From: Oligoflexia bacterium | GTDB lineage: Bacteria; Bdellovibrionota_G; JALEGL01 | DNA: 64,000 nucleotides | Assembly (NCBI GenBank): GCA_035326705.1 | Contig: DAOLES010000002.1 | Span: forward strand, 11,608 to 75,607 | Direction of reading: 5' to 3' | Shown here: positions 25,906 to 34,564 of the stretch, piece after piece | Layout: each line of letters opens with the position of its first letter | How positions within the stretch are numbered: the stretch's first letter is position 1 | Notes under the pieces: model-generated | Told to the model about the DNA's origin: nothing | The model's input: the letters and a program-made list of their open reading frames with translations, nothing else | The model's database searches: none | Made by a program: the position numbers and the translations under genes

Positions 25906-26091
25906 GCCTTAGTAAACAGCAAAAGCTATGCCTAAATAACTTTTTTGATAAGTATTTAAAAATAAATAGTTTTTTTAATGTAACTTTTGTATTCCCATGT
26001 TGCGTTAACTTTTGTTACTTTATAAAATGCTAAAAATTGCAGAGTAATATAAAAAATAGCAATTTTTTATAAATAAAGATCCAATAGAATG

Positions 26092-26120
26092 TTGATGATG
26101 TACTGAAAAAACCGTATACT
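26092..26120 (+). promoter_or_regulatory. Promoter for the prkA operon
   Basis: TTGATG, a 17-base spacer, then TATACT; the start point would be near 26127, about 40 bases before the prkA ATG. A GGAAGG ribosome binding site precedes the ATG. Confidence 0.5.
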
Positions 26121-26167
26121 ATTATTGTACAAACCTCAATATAACAATCAGCGGAAGGAATGCCTCA

Positions 26168-28243
26168 ATGCAAGATCAACCTTATTCAGATCTTTTACAA
26201 TGGATTGATGATCATCATGATATCGATAAATTTCATAAAGAGCATTGGCAAGGCAGCTTTGCGCAATACTTGAATATGGTTGAGGATAATCCAAGGTTAT
26301 GTCGTACTGCATACCAGCGTATTTACGATATGATTTTATCCTATGGTTATGAAAGTTATGTAGATGGTAAAAAAAACATTACCAAATACCATTTTTTTTC
26401 TGATCCAATTGATGATGGCAAGGACGCAGTATTTGGTTTGGATATTCCTTTAATGAAGTTGGTCAATGTTTTTAAAAGTGCGGCATTGGGTTTAGGGCCT
26501 GAAAAGAGGGTGTTGTTATTGCATGGACCAGTAGGGTCATCAAAATCAACCATTGTTAGAATGATCAAGAAAGGTTTAGAGGCTTACAGTAAAACGCCAG
26601 AAGGTGCCTTGTACACCTTTGCCTGGAAGATAGATCCCAATGAAATTCCCAATATTCTTGCTGATACAGATACCATGCTAGATCCCATGCATGCTGATCC
26701 AATGTTGTTAATACCACAAGAGTTTAGAGCACAGGTGTTTGAAAAAATTGCAGAAAAACATCCTGAGTACGATACCATTCAAATTAAAGGTGATGTTTGC
26801 CCAGCGTCACGGCAAGTCTACCAAGAATTGATGGACCATTATGAAGGCAATTGGAGTAAAGTCATGCAGCATGTGGTGGTTAAGCGTATGATTTTATCGG
26901 AAAAAGACCGGGTAGGGATTGGAACATTTCAGCCTAAAGATGAAAAAAACCAAGACTCAACTGAATTAACGGGTGATATCAATTATCGCTTGATTGCAAA
27001 ATATGGTTCTGATTCTGATCCAAGAGCTTTTAACTTTGATGGTGAATTCAATGTAGCCAACCGCGGTATGGTTGAGTTTGTTGAGGTGTTAAAATTAGAT
27101 GTTGCCTTTTTGTATGATTTATTGGGAGCCTCACAAGAACATAAAATTAAGCCCAAAAAATTCCCACAAACTGATATTGATGAAGTGATTATTGGCCATA
27201 CCAACGAGCCTGAATACAGAAAACTACAAAGCAATGAGTTTATGGAAGCTCTGCGTGATAGAACCATTAAAATTGATATCCCTTATATTACCAAGCTATC
27301 TGAAGAAATGAAGATCTATCAAAAAGATTACAATCAAAAAAGTTTAAAAGACAAACATATTGCGCCACATACTTTAGAAATGGCGGCCATGTGGGCCATT
27401 TTAACGCGCTTAGAACAACCTAAAAAATCAAACTTGAGTTTATTACAAAAACTGAAGTTGTATGATGGCAAAGCCATTCCTGGATATACGGAAGATAACA
27501 TCAGAGAGTTGAGAAAAGAAGCAGTAAGAGAAGGGTTGGATGGTGTATCCCCAAGGTATGTTCAAGATAAAATATCCAACACTTTGGTGAATGATGACCA
27601 AAAAACCTATATCAATCCATTCATGGTTTTAAAAGAGTTAGAGAGCGGCCTTAAACGGCACTCCTTGATATCCAATGAAGAAGATAGAAAGCATTACAGT
27701 GAGTTGATTAATGTTGTTAAAGAAGAATATGCAGATATTGTCAAAGCAGAAGTGCAAAGAGCTTTAAGCACTGACGATGGCGCATTATCAAAATTATGTG
27801 CCAACTATATAGATCATGTTAAAGCTTACACCCAAAATGAAAAGGTGAAAAACAGTTATACAGGATCAAGAGGTGAACCTGATGAACGACTGATGCGGTC
27901 CATTGAAGAAAAAATAGATATTCCAGAATCACGCAAAGATGATTTTAGACGAGAGATCATGAACTACATTGGTGCATTGTCGTTGGATGGTAAAAAATTT
28001 GATTACAAAACCAATGATAGGTTGAACAAAGCTTTGGAATTAAAGCTGTTTGAGGATCAAAAAGACAGCATCAAGTTAACCAGCTTGGTGTCTTCTGTTG
28101 TAGATGATGAAACTCAGAAAAAAATTGATGTGGTTAAAAAACGTTTGATTAATCATTATGGTTACAATGAAGATAGTGCCAGTGATGTTTTACAGTTTGT
28201 TGCGTCTATTTTTGCCAGAGGAGATGTTAAATCAAAACAATGA
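26168..28243 (+). CDS. prkA: PrkA-family serine protein kinase / AAA+ protein
   Basis: At 691 residues it matches the PrkA family along its length. The N-terminal AAA part has the P-loop GPVGSSKS at residues 120-127; the C-terminal part (about 410-690) corresponds to the PrkA kinase-like region. Escherichia coli YeaG and Bacillus PrkA are the known relatives. They act in nutrient-starvation and stress adaptation, and YeaG works with YeaH. It is followed by yeaH and spoVR homologues in the standard order, after a palindromic repeat in the 172-base gap. Confidence 0.96.
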   Translation: MQDQPYSDLLQWIDDHHDIDKFHKEHWQGSFAQYLNMVEDNPRLCRTAYQRIYDMILSYGYESYVDGKKNITKYHFFSDPIDDGKDAVFGLDIPLMKLVNVFKSAALGLGPEKRVLLLHGPVGSSKSTIVRMIKKGLEAYSKTPEGALYTFAWKIDPNEIPNILADTDTMLDPMHADPMLLIPQEFRAQVFEKIAEKHPEYDTIQIKGDVCPASRQVYQELMDHYEGNWSKVMQHVVVKRMILSEKDRVGIGTFQPKDEKNQDSTELTGDINYRLIAKYGSDSDPRAFNFDGEFNVANRGMVEFVEVLKLDVAFLYDLLGASQEHKIKPKKFPQTDIDEVIIGHTNEPEYRKLQSNEFMEALRDRTIKIDIPYITKLSEEMKIYQKDYNQKSLKDKHIAPHTLEMAAMWAILTRLEQPKKSNLSLLQKLKLYDGKAIPGYTEDNIRELRKEAVREGLDGVSPRYVQDKISNTLVNDDQKTYINPFMVLKELESGLKRHSLISNEEDRKHYSELINVVKEEYADIVKAEVQRALSTDDGALSKLCANYIDHVKAYTQNEKVKNSYTGSRGEPDERLMRSIEEKIDIPESRKDDFRREIMNYIGALSLDGKKFDYKTNDRLNKALELKLFEDQKDSIKLTSLVSSVVDDETQKKIDVVKKRLINHYGYNEDSASDVLQFVASIFARGDVKSKQ

Positions 28244-28273
28244 TTATGGGCTGTCATACTGAAATTATAAAAG

Positions 28274-28390
28274 AAACGGAAAGTTTTTTGAGAATCGAGG
28301 CGCAAGGAAGCGAAAAACCGCAGGCGTACTTTTGCTACGTCGAGGATTTTGAGCTCCTTGCAACGAAGAGGCTCGAAAAAATCTCCGTTT
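28274..28390. repeat. Long imperfect palindrome between prkA and yeaH
   Basis: The stretch from AAACGGAAAGTTTTTTGAG to CTCGAAAAAATCTCCGTTT folds back on itself. The two ~57-base arms match at roughly two thirds of positions by eye, with the best blocks at the outer ends and around GCAAGGA / TCCTTGC. Its GC content is higher than that of the surroundings. It looks like a small non-coding intergenic repeat (MITE- or BIME-like). I see no other full copy in this window. It leaves prkA and yeaH intact. Confidence 0.6.
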
Positions 28391-28415
28391 TCCAAGCGAT
28401 AAAGCAGGTTCGATA

Positions 28416-29534
28416 ATGGCGTTGAAGATTCATTCGGATCACAATCGTTTCAAAGAAATTGTAAGAGGTAAAATTAAACAAAACCTCAAACAATATATTG
28501 CCAAGGGTGAAATGATTGGCAGAAAAGGCAAAGATATCATTTCTATTCCTATTCCTAGAATTAATATTCCAAGGTTTGTCCATGATCCAAACCAACAAAA
28601 AGGTCAGGGTCAAGGAGAGGGACAAGGTAAGGCGGGCTCTTCTGGCCAACAAGGTGGACAAAAACAAAAAGGTCAGGGTCAAAAGGCTGGAGAAACACCG
28701 GGTGAACATGTTTTAGAAGTGGATATTAGCATTGATGAGCTAGCGCAAATTTTATCGGAAGAATTGGAGCTGCCTAACATTGATGAAAAAGGGGCAAAAA
28801 AACGTATAGAAACCTTGAAACATAATTATGCCAGCATCAATAAAAATGGTCCCAACTCACTTAAACATTTTAAAAGAACTTACAAAGAAGCATTAAAACG
28901 ACAAATTGCATCAGGTACCTACCAAGAAAACAGTCCTTTGATTGTGCCAATTAAAGAAGATTTTAGATATAAAAGTTGGAAAGAAAAAGTCATTCCAAGT
29001 ACTAACGCGTTGATTATCTACATTATGGATGTTTCTGGATCTATGGGACAGGATCAAAAAGATATTGTAAGAACGGAAAGTTTTTGGATTGATACTTGGT
29101 TAGGTACCCAATACAAAGACTTAGAAAAAAAATATATTATTCATGATGCTAAAGCTAAGGAAGTGGATGAACATACATTTTATCATACACGCGAATCTGG
29201 AGGGACCATTATATCTTCGGCATACAATTTATGTGAACAATTGATTTTACAAGATTATTCACCCTTTGAATGGAATATTTATGTATTTCATTTTTCTGAT
29301 GGAGACAATTGGTCCAGTGAAGACACACAAAAATGTATGGATAAGCTGCAAAATAGTCTTTTGCCTATGGTAAATTTGTTTTGTTATGGTCAAGTGGATT
29401 CACAATATGGATCTGGGCAGTTTATTAAAGATTTAAGACAGATTAAAAATTTTGATAATTTACTGAGCTCGCAAATTCCCAATAAAGATGCCATTATGAA
29501 ATCCATTAAAACGTTTTTAGGTAAGGGAAAATAA
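28416..29534 (+). CDS. yeaH: YeaH/YhbH family protein (DUF444)
   Basis: The protein has 372 residues. The N-terminal block RFKEIVRGKIKQNLKQYI is typical of DUF444. Residues 58-95 are a Gly/Gln/Lys-rich low-complexity linker. The C-terminal half is a von Willebrand A-like domain with the metal-site motif DVSGSM at residues 205-210, and continues with SFWIDTWLGTQYKD and IYVFHFSDGDNW. YeaH is the functional partner of the YeaG/PrkA kinase in E. coli. The start ATG has no strong ribosome binding site. It is followed by spoVR after 2 bases. Confidence 0.95.
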   Translation: MALKIHSDHNRFKEIVRGKIKQNLKQYIAKGEMIGRKGKDIISIPIPRINIPRFVHDPNQQKGQGQGEGQGKAGSSGQQGGQKQKGQGQKAGETPGEHVLEVDISIDELAQILSEELELPNIDEKGAKKRIETLKHNYASINKNGPNSLKHFKRTYKEALKRQIASGTYQENSPLIVPIKEDFRYKSWKEKVIPSTNALIIYIMDVSGSMGQDQKDIVRTESFWIDTWLGTQYKDLEKKYIIHDAKAKEVDEHTFYHTRESGGTIISSAYNLCEQLILQDYSPFEWNIYVFHFSDGDNWSSEDTQKCMDKLQNSLLPMVNLFCYGQVDSQYGSGQFIKDLRQIKNFDNLLSSQIPNKDAIMKSIKTFLGKGK

Positions 29535-29536
29535 GT

Positions 29537-30910
29537 ATGGCCAATTTAAATGTTGAGCTGACCAAGATTAAAGAAAATATTGAAGATTTAGCCAAATCCT
29601 ATGGATTAGATTTTTGTAAGACTGTTTTTCAGATGCTTGATTATGATCAGCTTAATCAAGTAGCTTCCTATGGGGGCTTTCCTGTGCGTTATCCCCATTG
29701 GTCATTTGGTATGACCTATGAAGAACTTTCCAAAGGCTATACTTATGGCGTTTCAAAAATTTATGAGCTGGTGATTAACAATGATCCTTGTATTGCTTAT
29801 TTAATGAAATCCAATTCTCTTTTAGATCAAAAATTGGTGATGGCACATGTTTATGGTCACGCAGATTTTTTTAAAAATAATCAGTGGTTTAGTAAAACCA
29901 ACAGAAAAATGGTGGATGAAATGGCCAACCATGCTACTAGAATTAGGCGTTACATTGATAAATATGGATTTGATGAAGTAGAGCAATTTATAGATGTATG
30001 TAAGTCTTTGGATAATCTTATTGATATTCATTTGCCATTTAAAAATCATGGTAGTGCAAATTTTAAATTACCAAGAGAACATCTAAAGCGAAGTAAAAAA
30101 GAAAAATCAGTATACAAACAAAGAGATGTTATAGGTTATCTAGCTATAAACGGTAAATTAAAAGATTGGCAAAGTGAGATCATGATGATGTTACGAGAAG
30201 AAGCCTACTATTTTGCACCTCAGGCACAAACAAAAATCATGAATGAAGGTTGGGCAAGTTATTGGCATTCAAAAATGATGACACAACATATTTTAAAAGA
30301 TGCAGAAATTATTGAATATGCTGATCATCATGCTGGAACCATGGCTGCAGCTAAAGGGCAGATGAATCCCTATAAATTAGGCATAGAACTTTTTAGAGAT
30401 ATAGAAAACAGATGGAACAAAGGCAAGTTTGGCAAAGATTATGAAGAGTGTAATTCTTTGCAAGAAAAAAACAGTTGGAACAAAGATTTAGGGCTTGGGA
30501 GAGAAAAAATTTTTGAAGTCAGACGTGTTCATAATGATGTTAATTTTATTGAAAATTTTATGACCATGGAATTTTGTCAACAACATAAACTGTTTATGTT
30601 TGCAGAAAATCATGAAGATAAAAGTTATAATGAACTAAAAGAAGCTTTTGATAAATTTAAACAACAGTTTGTTGTTCAGTTGAGTAGCATCCATGGTCCA
30701 CCCATCTATATTGTTGATGAAAATGATAAAAGCGAACAACTTTTTTTAGAGCATCAGCATGAAGGAGTTGATTTAAAACAAGATTGGGCAAAAGAAACCC
30801 TAAAAAATATCTTTTTATGTTGGGGTAAACCAGTTTCTTTGTTAACTGTAGTCAGTGAGAAAGAAACTAGGATTTATTTTGATGGAAAAAGTTTTGAATA
30901 TCAGCAGTAA
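29537..30910 (+). CDS. spoVR: SpoVR family protein (YcgB)
   Basis: The 457-residue protein matches SpoVR/YcgB: YGLDFCKTVFQMLDYDQLNQVASYGGFPVRYPHW near the start, AHVYGHADFFKNN, GYLAINGKLKDWQSEIMMMLREEAYYFAPQ, and MNEGWASYWHSKMM, which is the family's hallmark. SpoVR was found in Bacillus spore cortex formation but is widespread in non-spore-formers beside prkA and yeaH. In some bacteria it controls peptidoglycan hydrolase activity. It belongs to the prkA-yeaH-spoVR operon. Confidence 0.96.
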   Translation: MANLNVELTKIKENIEDLAKSYGLDFCKTVFQMLDYDQLNQVASYGGFPVRYPHWSFGMTYEELSKGYTYGVSKIYELVINNDPCIAYLMKSNSLLDQKLVMAHVYGHADFFKNNQWFSKTNRKMVDEMANHATRIRRYIDKYGFDEVEQFIDVCKSLDNLIDIHLPFKNHGSANFKLPREHLKRSKKEKSVYKQRDVIGYLAINGKLKDWQSEIMMMLREEAYYFAPQAQTKIMNEGWASYWHSKMMTQHILKDAEIIEYADHHAGTMAAAKGQMNPYKLGIELFRDIENRWNKGKFGKDYEECNSLQEKNSWNKDLGLGREKIFEVRRVHNDVNFIENFMTMEFCQQHKLFMFAENHEDKSYNELKEAFDKFKQQFVVQLSSIHGPPIYIVDENDKSEQLFLEHQHEGVDLKQDWAKETLKNIFLCWGKPVSLLTVVSEKETRIYFDGKSFEYQQ

Positions 30911-31520
30911 GTTTTTGATTTTAAGTATATTTTGTTTTTGTGGTATGCCTATAAAAGCAAAGACAATTGTGGATCAAAGTACATTAATTTATGAAAATAC
31001 CTTGTATACTTTACATGATGTTAAAGCATATTTAATTGTACAGCAGTTATTGGATGGGAAAGACAATTTTACATTTGATAAAAGTGCATATCAAAAAGCC
31101 ATTGATACTATGGTTCAAGATTTTGTTATCAAGGATTATTTAAATAAAGTTGATTCGGGTGATGAAAAAGAAAATATAAAGATTGAAAAAAAATTTAAAG
31201 AAATAATGACTCCCAAAGTTTTGCAGTTAATAGCTGCACAAGGGCAAACAGAAGCGGCAATTAAAAAAGCATTTTTTCAAGAGTATGATAAAGAAAAGTT
31301 TATTAGAGATAGTATAGCGTTTAGAGCACGTGTCAGTAAAGAAGATGTGGAGCGTTATTATCTGGCACATCAACAAGATTTTAAAAATCAAGATAAGCAA
31401 GAAGCCTTAATTAAAATTGAACAGGCATTGAAAAAATCTGAGTTGGCACTAGAGTACAAACAGTGGTTGAGTAGACAGTTGGCACGTAAAAAAATTTATT
31501 TATTTTCATTAGATGAATAG
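30882..31520 (+). CDS. SurA N-terminal-like periplasmic protein
   Basis: About 212 residues from the chosen start; a longer frame exists nine codons upstream. The start overlaps the spoVR end by 29 bases. A signal peptide (FLILSIFCFCGMPIKAK) is followed by STLIYENTLYTLHDVKAYLIVQQLL, the pattern of the SurA/PpiD N-terminal chaperone domain, and by charged helices (FIRDSIAFRARVSKEDVERYYLAHQQDF). No peptidyl-prolyl isomerase domain is present, so any chaperone role would be without isomerase activity. The assignment is by pattern and moderate. It is co-directional with prkA-yeaH-spoVR and a GNAT gene starts 2 bases after its stop. Confidence 0.6.
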   Translation: MEKVLNISSKFLILSIFCFCGMPIKAKTIVDQSTLIYENTLYTLHDVKAYLIVQQLLDGKDNFTFDKSAYQKAIDTMVQDFVIKDYLNKVDSGDEKENIKIEKKFKEIMTPKVLQLIAAQGQTEAAIKKAFFQEYDKEKFIRDSIAFRARVSKEDVERYYLAHQQDFKNQDKQEALIKIEQALKKSELALEYKQWLSRQLARKKIYLFSLDE

Positions 31521-31522
31521 CC

Positions 31523-31972
31523 ATGCAAGAGAGTGTAGTTCATGTTCAATTTAAAAAACAGCAAGTTGATGCGATAAAAAAAAATATTTTACAGCTGCTT
31601 AAAGAAAGTGGTTTTTTAAAAAACTCACAAGATCAAAATTTAATTGAGCAGAAGCATGTTCATTGTTTTTCAATAGTTAATCAGCAGCAGGCTCTAGCAT
31701 ATGTTGTAATCAGTATTCTTGATGATGAAGCAGAGATATTTTACATTTATGTGTTACCGAAAAACAGACAACAGGGTTATGGTCAAAGGGTGTTACAAAA
31801 GGCTTGTGACTATTGTAAAACGTTGAAGGTTAAAAAAATATTTTTAGAACTGAGACAAAGCAATGATAAGGCTTATAAGTTATATCTTAAAAATGGCTTT
31901 GTTGATCTATTGTGCAGAAAAAATTATTATGCAGACGGCGAGGATGCCAGAGTAATGCAGCGCTACCTATAA
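31523..31972 (+). CDS. GNAT family N-acetyltransferase
   Basis: The 149-residue protein has the acetyl-CoA-binding motif A, IYVLPKNRQQGYGQRVLQKA (the R/Q-x-x-G-x-G/A loop is RQQGYG), and a following motif B with LELRQSNDKAYKLYLKNGF, as in RimI-type enzymes. The substrate cannot be told from sequence. It is the last gene of a tight run starting at prkA, 2 bases after the SurA-like gene. Confidence 0.9.
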   Translation: MQESVVHVQFKKQQVDAIKKNILQLLKESGFLKNSQDQNLIEQKHVHCFSIVNQQQALAYVVISILDDEAEIFYIYVLPKNRQQGYGQRVLQKACDYCKTLKVKKIFLELRQSNDKAYKLYLKNGFVDLLCRKNYYADGEDARVMQRYL

Positions 31973-32064
31973 TTGTAAGAAAAAACATGATTTTGATTAA
32001 GATATAAGCATAAAACCTTACTTCCTTTGACTGTTTGGGTATTTTGGTAGTATTTGGAAACAAG

Positions 32065-32847
32065 ATGAAAGAACATAAAGCACATATTTTAAGCAATAAA
32101 CATCTAGGTGGCCGGTATTATCAATTGGATTTAAAGTTTGAGCAAGCATTTGATGCTTGCCAAGGCGGTGAGTTTTTAATGATCAGTACTGGTTATGAAC
32201 AAGGACATGTTTTGCGCCGGCCAATGGCGATTTTTGATCAGCAAGATCTCTATCATATTAGTGTTTTATATCAGGTGGTAGGTCAGGGGACTGCTTGGTT
32301 GAGTCTACAAAATAAGGGACATGAATTATCATTGTTGGGAGCTTTAGGTAATCAATTTATGCCGGCCCAAAAAGATGAGAAAATTGCAATCGTTGCCGGA
32401 GGAATAGGTACGGCACCATTTTTGTTATGGTTAAAAAGGCAGCAGCCAGAGTTTTTGAGAAATATAAAAGTTTATTTTGGTTTTAGAAATCATACAGAAG
32501 CTAAACCTGTGCAAACACTTTTTAGTCGCTTGGGTGTTGAGATGGTTATTTGGACCGATGAAAAAAATGAACATTATTCACAAGGCTTAATAGTGAATGC
32601 TTTTTTTGATGATTTTAAGCAAGGCTATGCCCCTAAAAAGATTTATACCTGCGGTCCTAACATTATGATGAAAGCTATATTTGATAAGGTTAAAGATCAA
32701 GGAGTTGAGGTCTATGCTTCAGCGGAAGCCAAAATGGCTTGCGGCATGGGGGTGTGCTTAAGTTGCGTTACTGAAACTAGTGCGTTACCCATAGGTGATC
32801 GTAAACTCATTTGTAAAGATGGTCCTGTGCTTAAGCTACAGGCATAG
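32065..32847 (+). CDS. pyrK: Dihydroorotate dehydrogenase electron transfer subunit
   Basis: The 260-residue protein is a ferredoxin-NAD+ reductase-like flavoprotein. RRPMAIF (51-57) is the FAD-binding block, AGGIGTAPFLLWL (111-123) binds the nucleotide, and four cysteines (226, 231, 234 and 250; CGMGVCLSCV) hold the [2Fe-2S] cluster. PyrK passes electrons from type 1B dihydroorotate dehydrogenase (PyrD) to NAD+ in pyrimidine synthesis. No pyrD is in this window. An upstream TTG gives a longer frame, but the ATG used here matches the family N-terminus. Confidence 0.92.
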   Translation: MKEHKAHILSNKHLGGRYYQLDLKFEQAFDACQGGEFLMISTGYEQGHVLRRPMAIFDQQDLYHISVLYQVVGQGTAWLSLQNKGHELSLLGALGNQFMPAQKDEKIAIVAGGIGTAPFLLWLKRQQPEFLRNIKVYFGFRNHTEAKPVQTLFSRLGVEMVIWTDEKNEHYSQGLIVNAFFDDFKQGYAPKKIYTCGPNIMMKAIFDKVKDQGVEVYASAEAKMACGMGVCLSCVTETSALPIGDRKLICKDGPVLKLQA

Positions 32848-32898
32848 TTTTTTAATGCAGTACAATTTAACAATCACAAAACAATATAGCAAAAATTA

Positions 32899-34482
32899 TT
32901 AGCGCTTGACACGTACAGCATTATCTTTGGACTCAAGAATGGTAAACTCTACCCGTCTATTGTTGGCTCTACCTTCTTCTGTATCATTGGTGTCAATGGG
33001 TTGGCTTTCACCAAGACCAACTGAGATCAAACGTTCAGGGCTTACACCAGCAGAAACCAAGTAATCCATAACTGATTTTGCTCTGGCTTTTGAAAGATTT
33101 AGGTTATAGAGCTCACTGCCTTTGCTATCGGTATGCGCTTCAACTCTAACTTTGTTTACTTCTTGGTGGCGTTGTAAAACATCTACAACATTATCTAAAA
33201 TTTGATAGGACTGTTGTTGTAAGTTTGCTTTGTTAAAATCAAACAGAATTTTACCCAAGTATTCTATTTTTTGGCCTTTCTTTTTTACCTTGCCCAGAAT
33301 AATTGTTTGGTTGGCGCGTTTACCCTGATTGAGTGTAACGGTTTTTTGCGCATAGGTGTATCCAGTTTTTTCAACATAGACATCATAGTCTGCAGGTTTT
33401 AAGTTTTTACGTAGTTCAGTAGAATCAGCTCTAGCGGCAAGGTCTCCATTGGGATCACGAACAAGAATAGTTGCTGAAAGGGGATCTTTATTTTCATCAA
33501 AAACTTTAATGTAGATTTGAGCAATATTGGGAATTTCTTTGGGTTTTTCTTCAGGCTCAGGAGCAGGCTTTGGTTTCTCTTGATCTTTTCTATGCGAGAA
33601 TTGAATCCCTGCAAAAATACGATAGTCAGGAGAAGAGTAACCATTGGTGACACCTCTGCCACCGCCTAAAAATGTGGTCAGTTTATTGTCTAGCATTCTA
33701 AATCTTAAGCCTAATAAAGCTTCCACAGGGGATCGTTGTCCAGAAGCAAAAGGGTCAGATAATTCAGTTCTGCCCGTGACTTCAGCAAAAATATCCGCTC
33801 TTTTTTTTTCAGAAAAATGATGAACATAACTTATACCAAGATCAAGGTCATGGCTGGCTTGCAGAATGGTCAGAACGTCTTCATCTTGCATGCGGTATGA
33901 GCCGCCAACATTCAAAGCTAAATAATTTTTATTATTCAGCCAAGTGTCTAGGGCAAGCTTGGCTCCAAAGCTATAATCCAAATCATTGAAGTGGTCTTGA
34001 ACATTGTCATCAAGCGGAATACTGGCTGTAGGAATAAAAGCAAGACCAATAGGACTTTTTTTGTTGTCCATAATACGCATTTTAAAATAGACTTGAGCAT
34101 CACCCAAAGAATAATCTTCTTCTTGGGTGAAGTTTGGGATGTCACTGCGGACAGAGGTCATTAAATTAAATGGTAAGCTGGCCCCAACACTTAGCCAATC
34201 CAAGATACCAATTTGTGGGGTAAGATTAACAGTATTGAATTCTGCAACAATGGGCGCAATCTGAGTGTTGGAACCAATGCTATTAAACTCTAGCGGATCA
34301 TCAACATGGTTAACAAATAAGGCAATGTGAAAAGCTCCAGACTTTAATGTACTGGTACCAAAATTGGTAAAGCCTTCGTATTGATCCGTGGTGGGGTTAA
34401 ACCTTTGTACATCAAGCGCAAGAACAGGGAAATTGATAAGAAAAACCAAAGCAAAAAGCAAAAAACGTTTCAAGATAAGCAT
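32899..34482 (-). CDS. OmpA-family outer-membrane protein with N-terminal barrel and carboxypeptidase-regulatory-like middle domain
   Basis: The protein has 527 residues. The signal peptide ends at about LALDVQ (residue 24). Residues 30-300 look like an outer-membrane beta-barrel (alternating strands such as LTPQIGILDWLSVGASLPFN). A proline/glutamate/lysine linker (PKPAPEPEEKPKEIPN) leads to a beta-sandwich at about 315-400 (IYIKVFDENKDPLSATILV). The C-terminal OmpA domain (about 405-520) has VRVEAHTDSKGSELYNLNLS and the peptidoglycan-binding helix SKARAKSVMDYL. It should tether the outer membrane to peptidoglycan. Confidence 0.88.
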   Translation of the reverse strand: MLILKRFLLFALVFLINFPVLALDVQRFNPTTDQYEGFTNFGTSTLKSGAFHIALFVNHVDDPLEFNSIGSNTQIAPIVAEFNTVNLTPQIGILDWLSVGASLPFNLMTSVRSDIPNFTQEEDYSLGDAQVYFKMRIMDNKKSPIGLAFIPTASIPLDDNVQDHFNDLDYSFGAKLALDTWLNNKNYLALNVGGSYRMQDEDVLTILQASHDLDLGISYVHHFSEKKRADIFAEVTGRTELSDPFASGQRSPVEALLGLRFRMLDNKLTTFLGGGRGVTNGYSSPDYRIFAGIQFSHRKDQEKPKPAPEPEEKPKEIPNIAQIYIKVFDENKDPLSATILVRDPNGDLAARADSTELRKNLKPADYDVYVEKTGYTYAQKTVTLNQGKRANQTIILGKVKKKGQKIEYLGKILFDFNKANLQQQSYQILDNVVDVLQRHQEVNKVRVEAHTDSKGSELYNLNLSKARAKSVMDYLVSAGVSPERLISVGLGESQPIDTNDTEEGRANNRRVEFTILESKDNAVRVKR

Positions 34483-34564
34483 AACTTGGGCAATTGTAGT
34501 ATGATTTTAACATCTTGTCACTTTTTCCAAATTATGGAGAGCTATTGAAATTGAAGCAGAAGAG

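Noticed and set aside
1..30910. Sporulation, suggested by SpoIIM, SpoIID and SpoVR homologues
   Set aside because: These families are widespread in non-sporulating Gram-negatives and no specific sporulation genes are seen.
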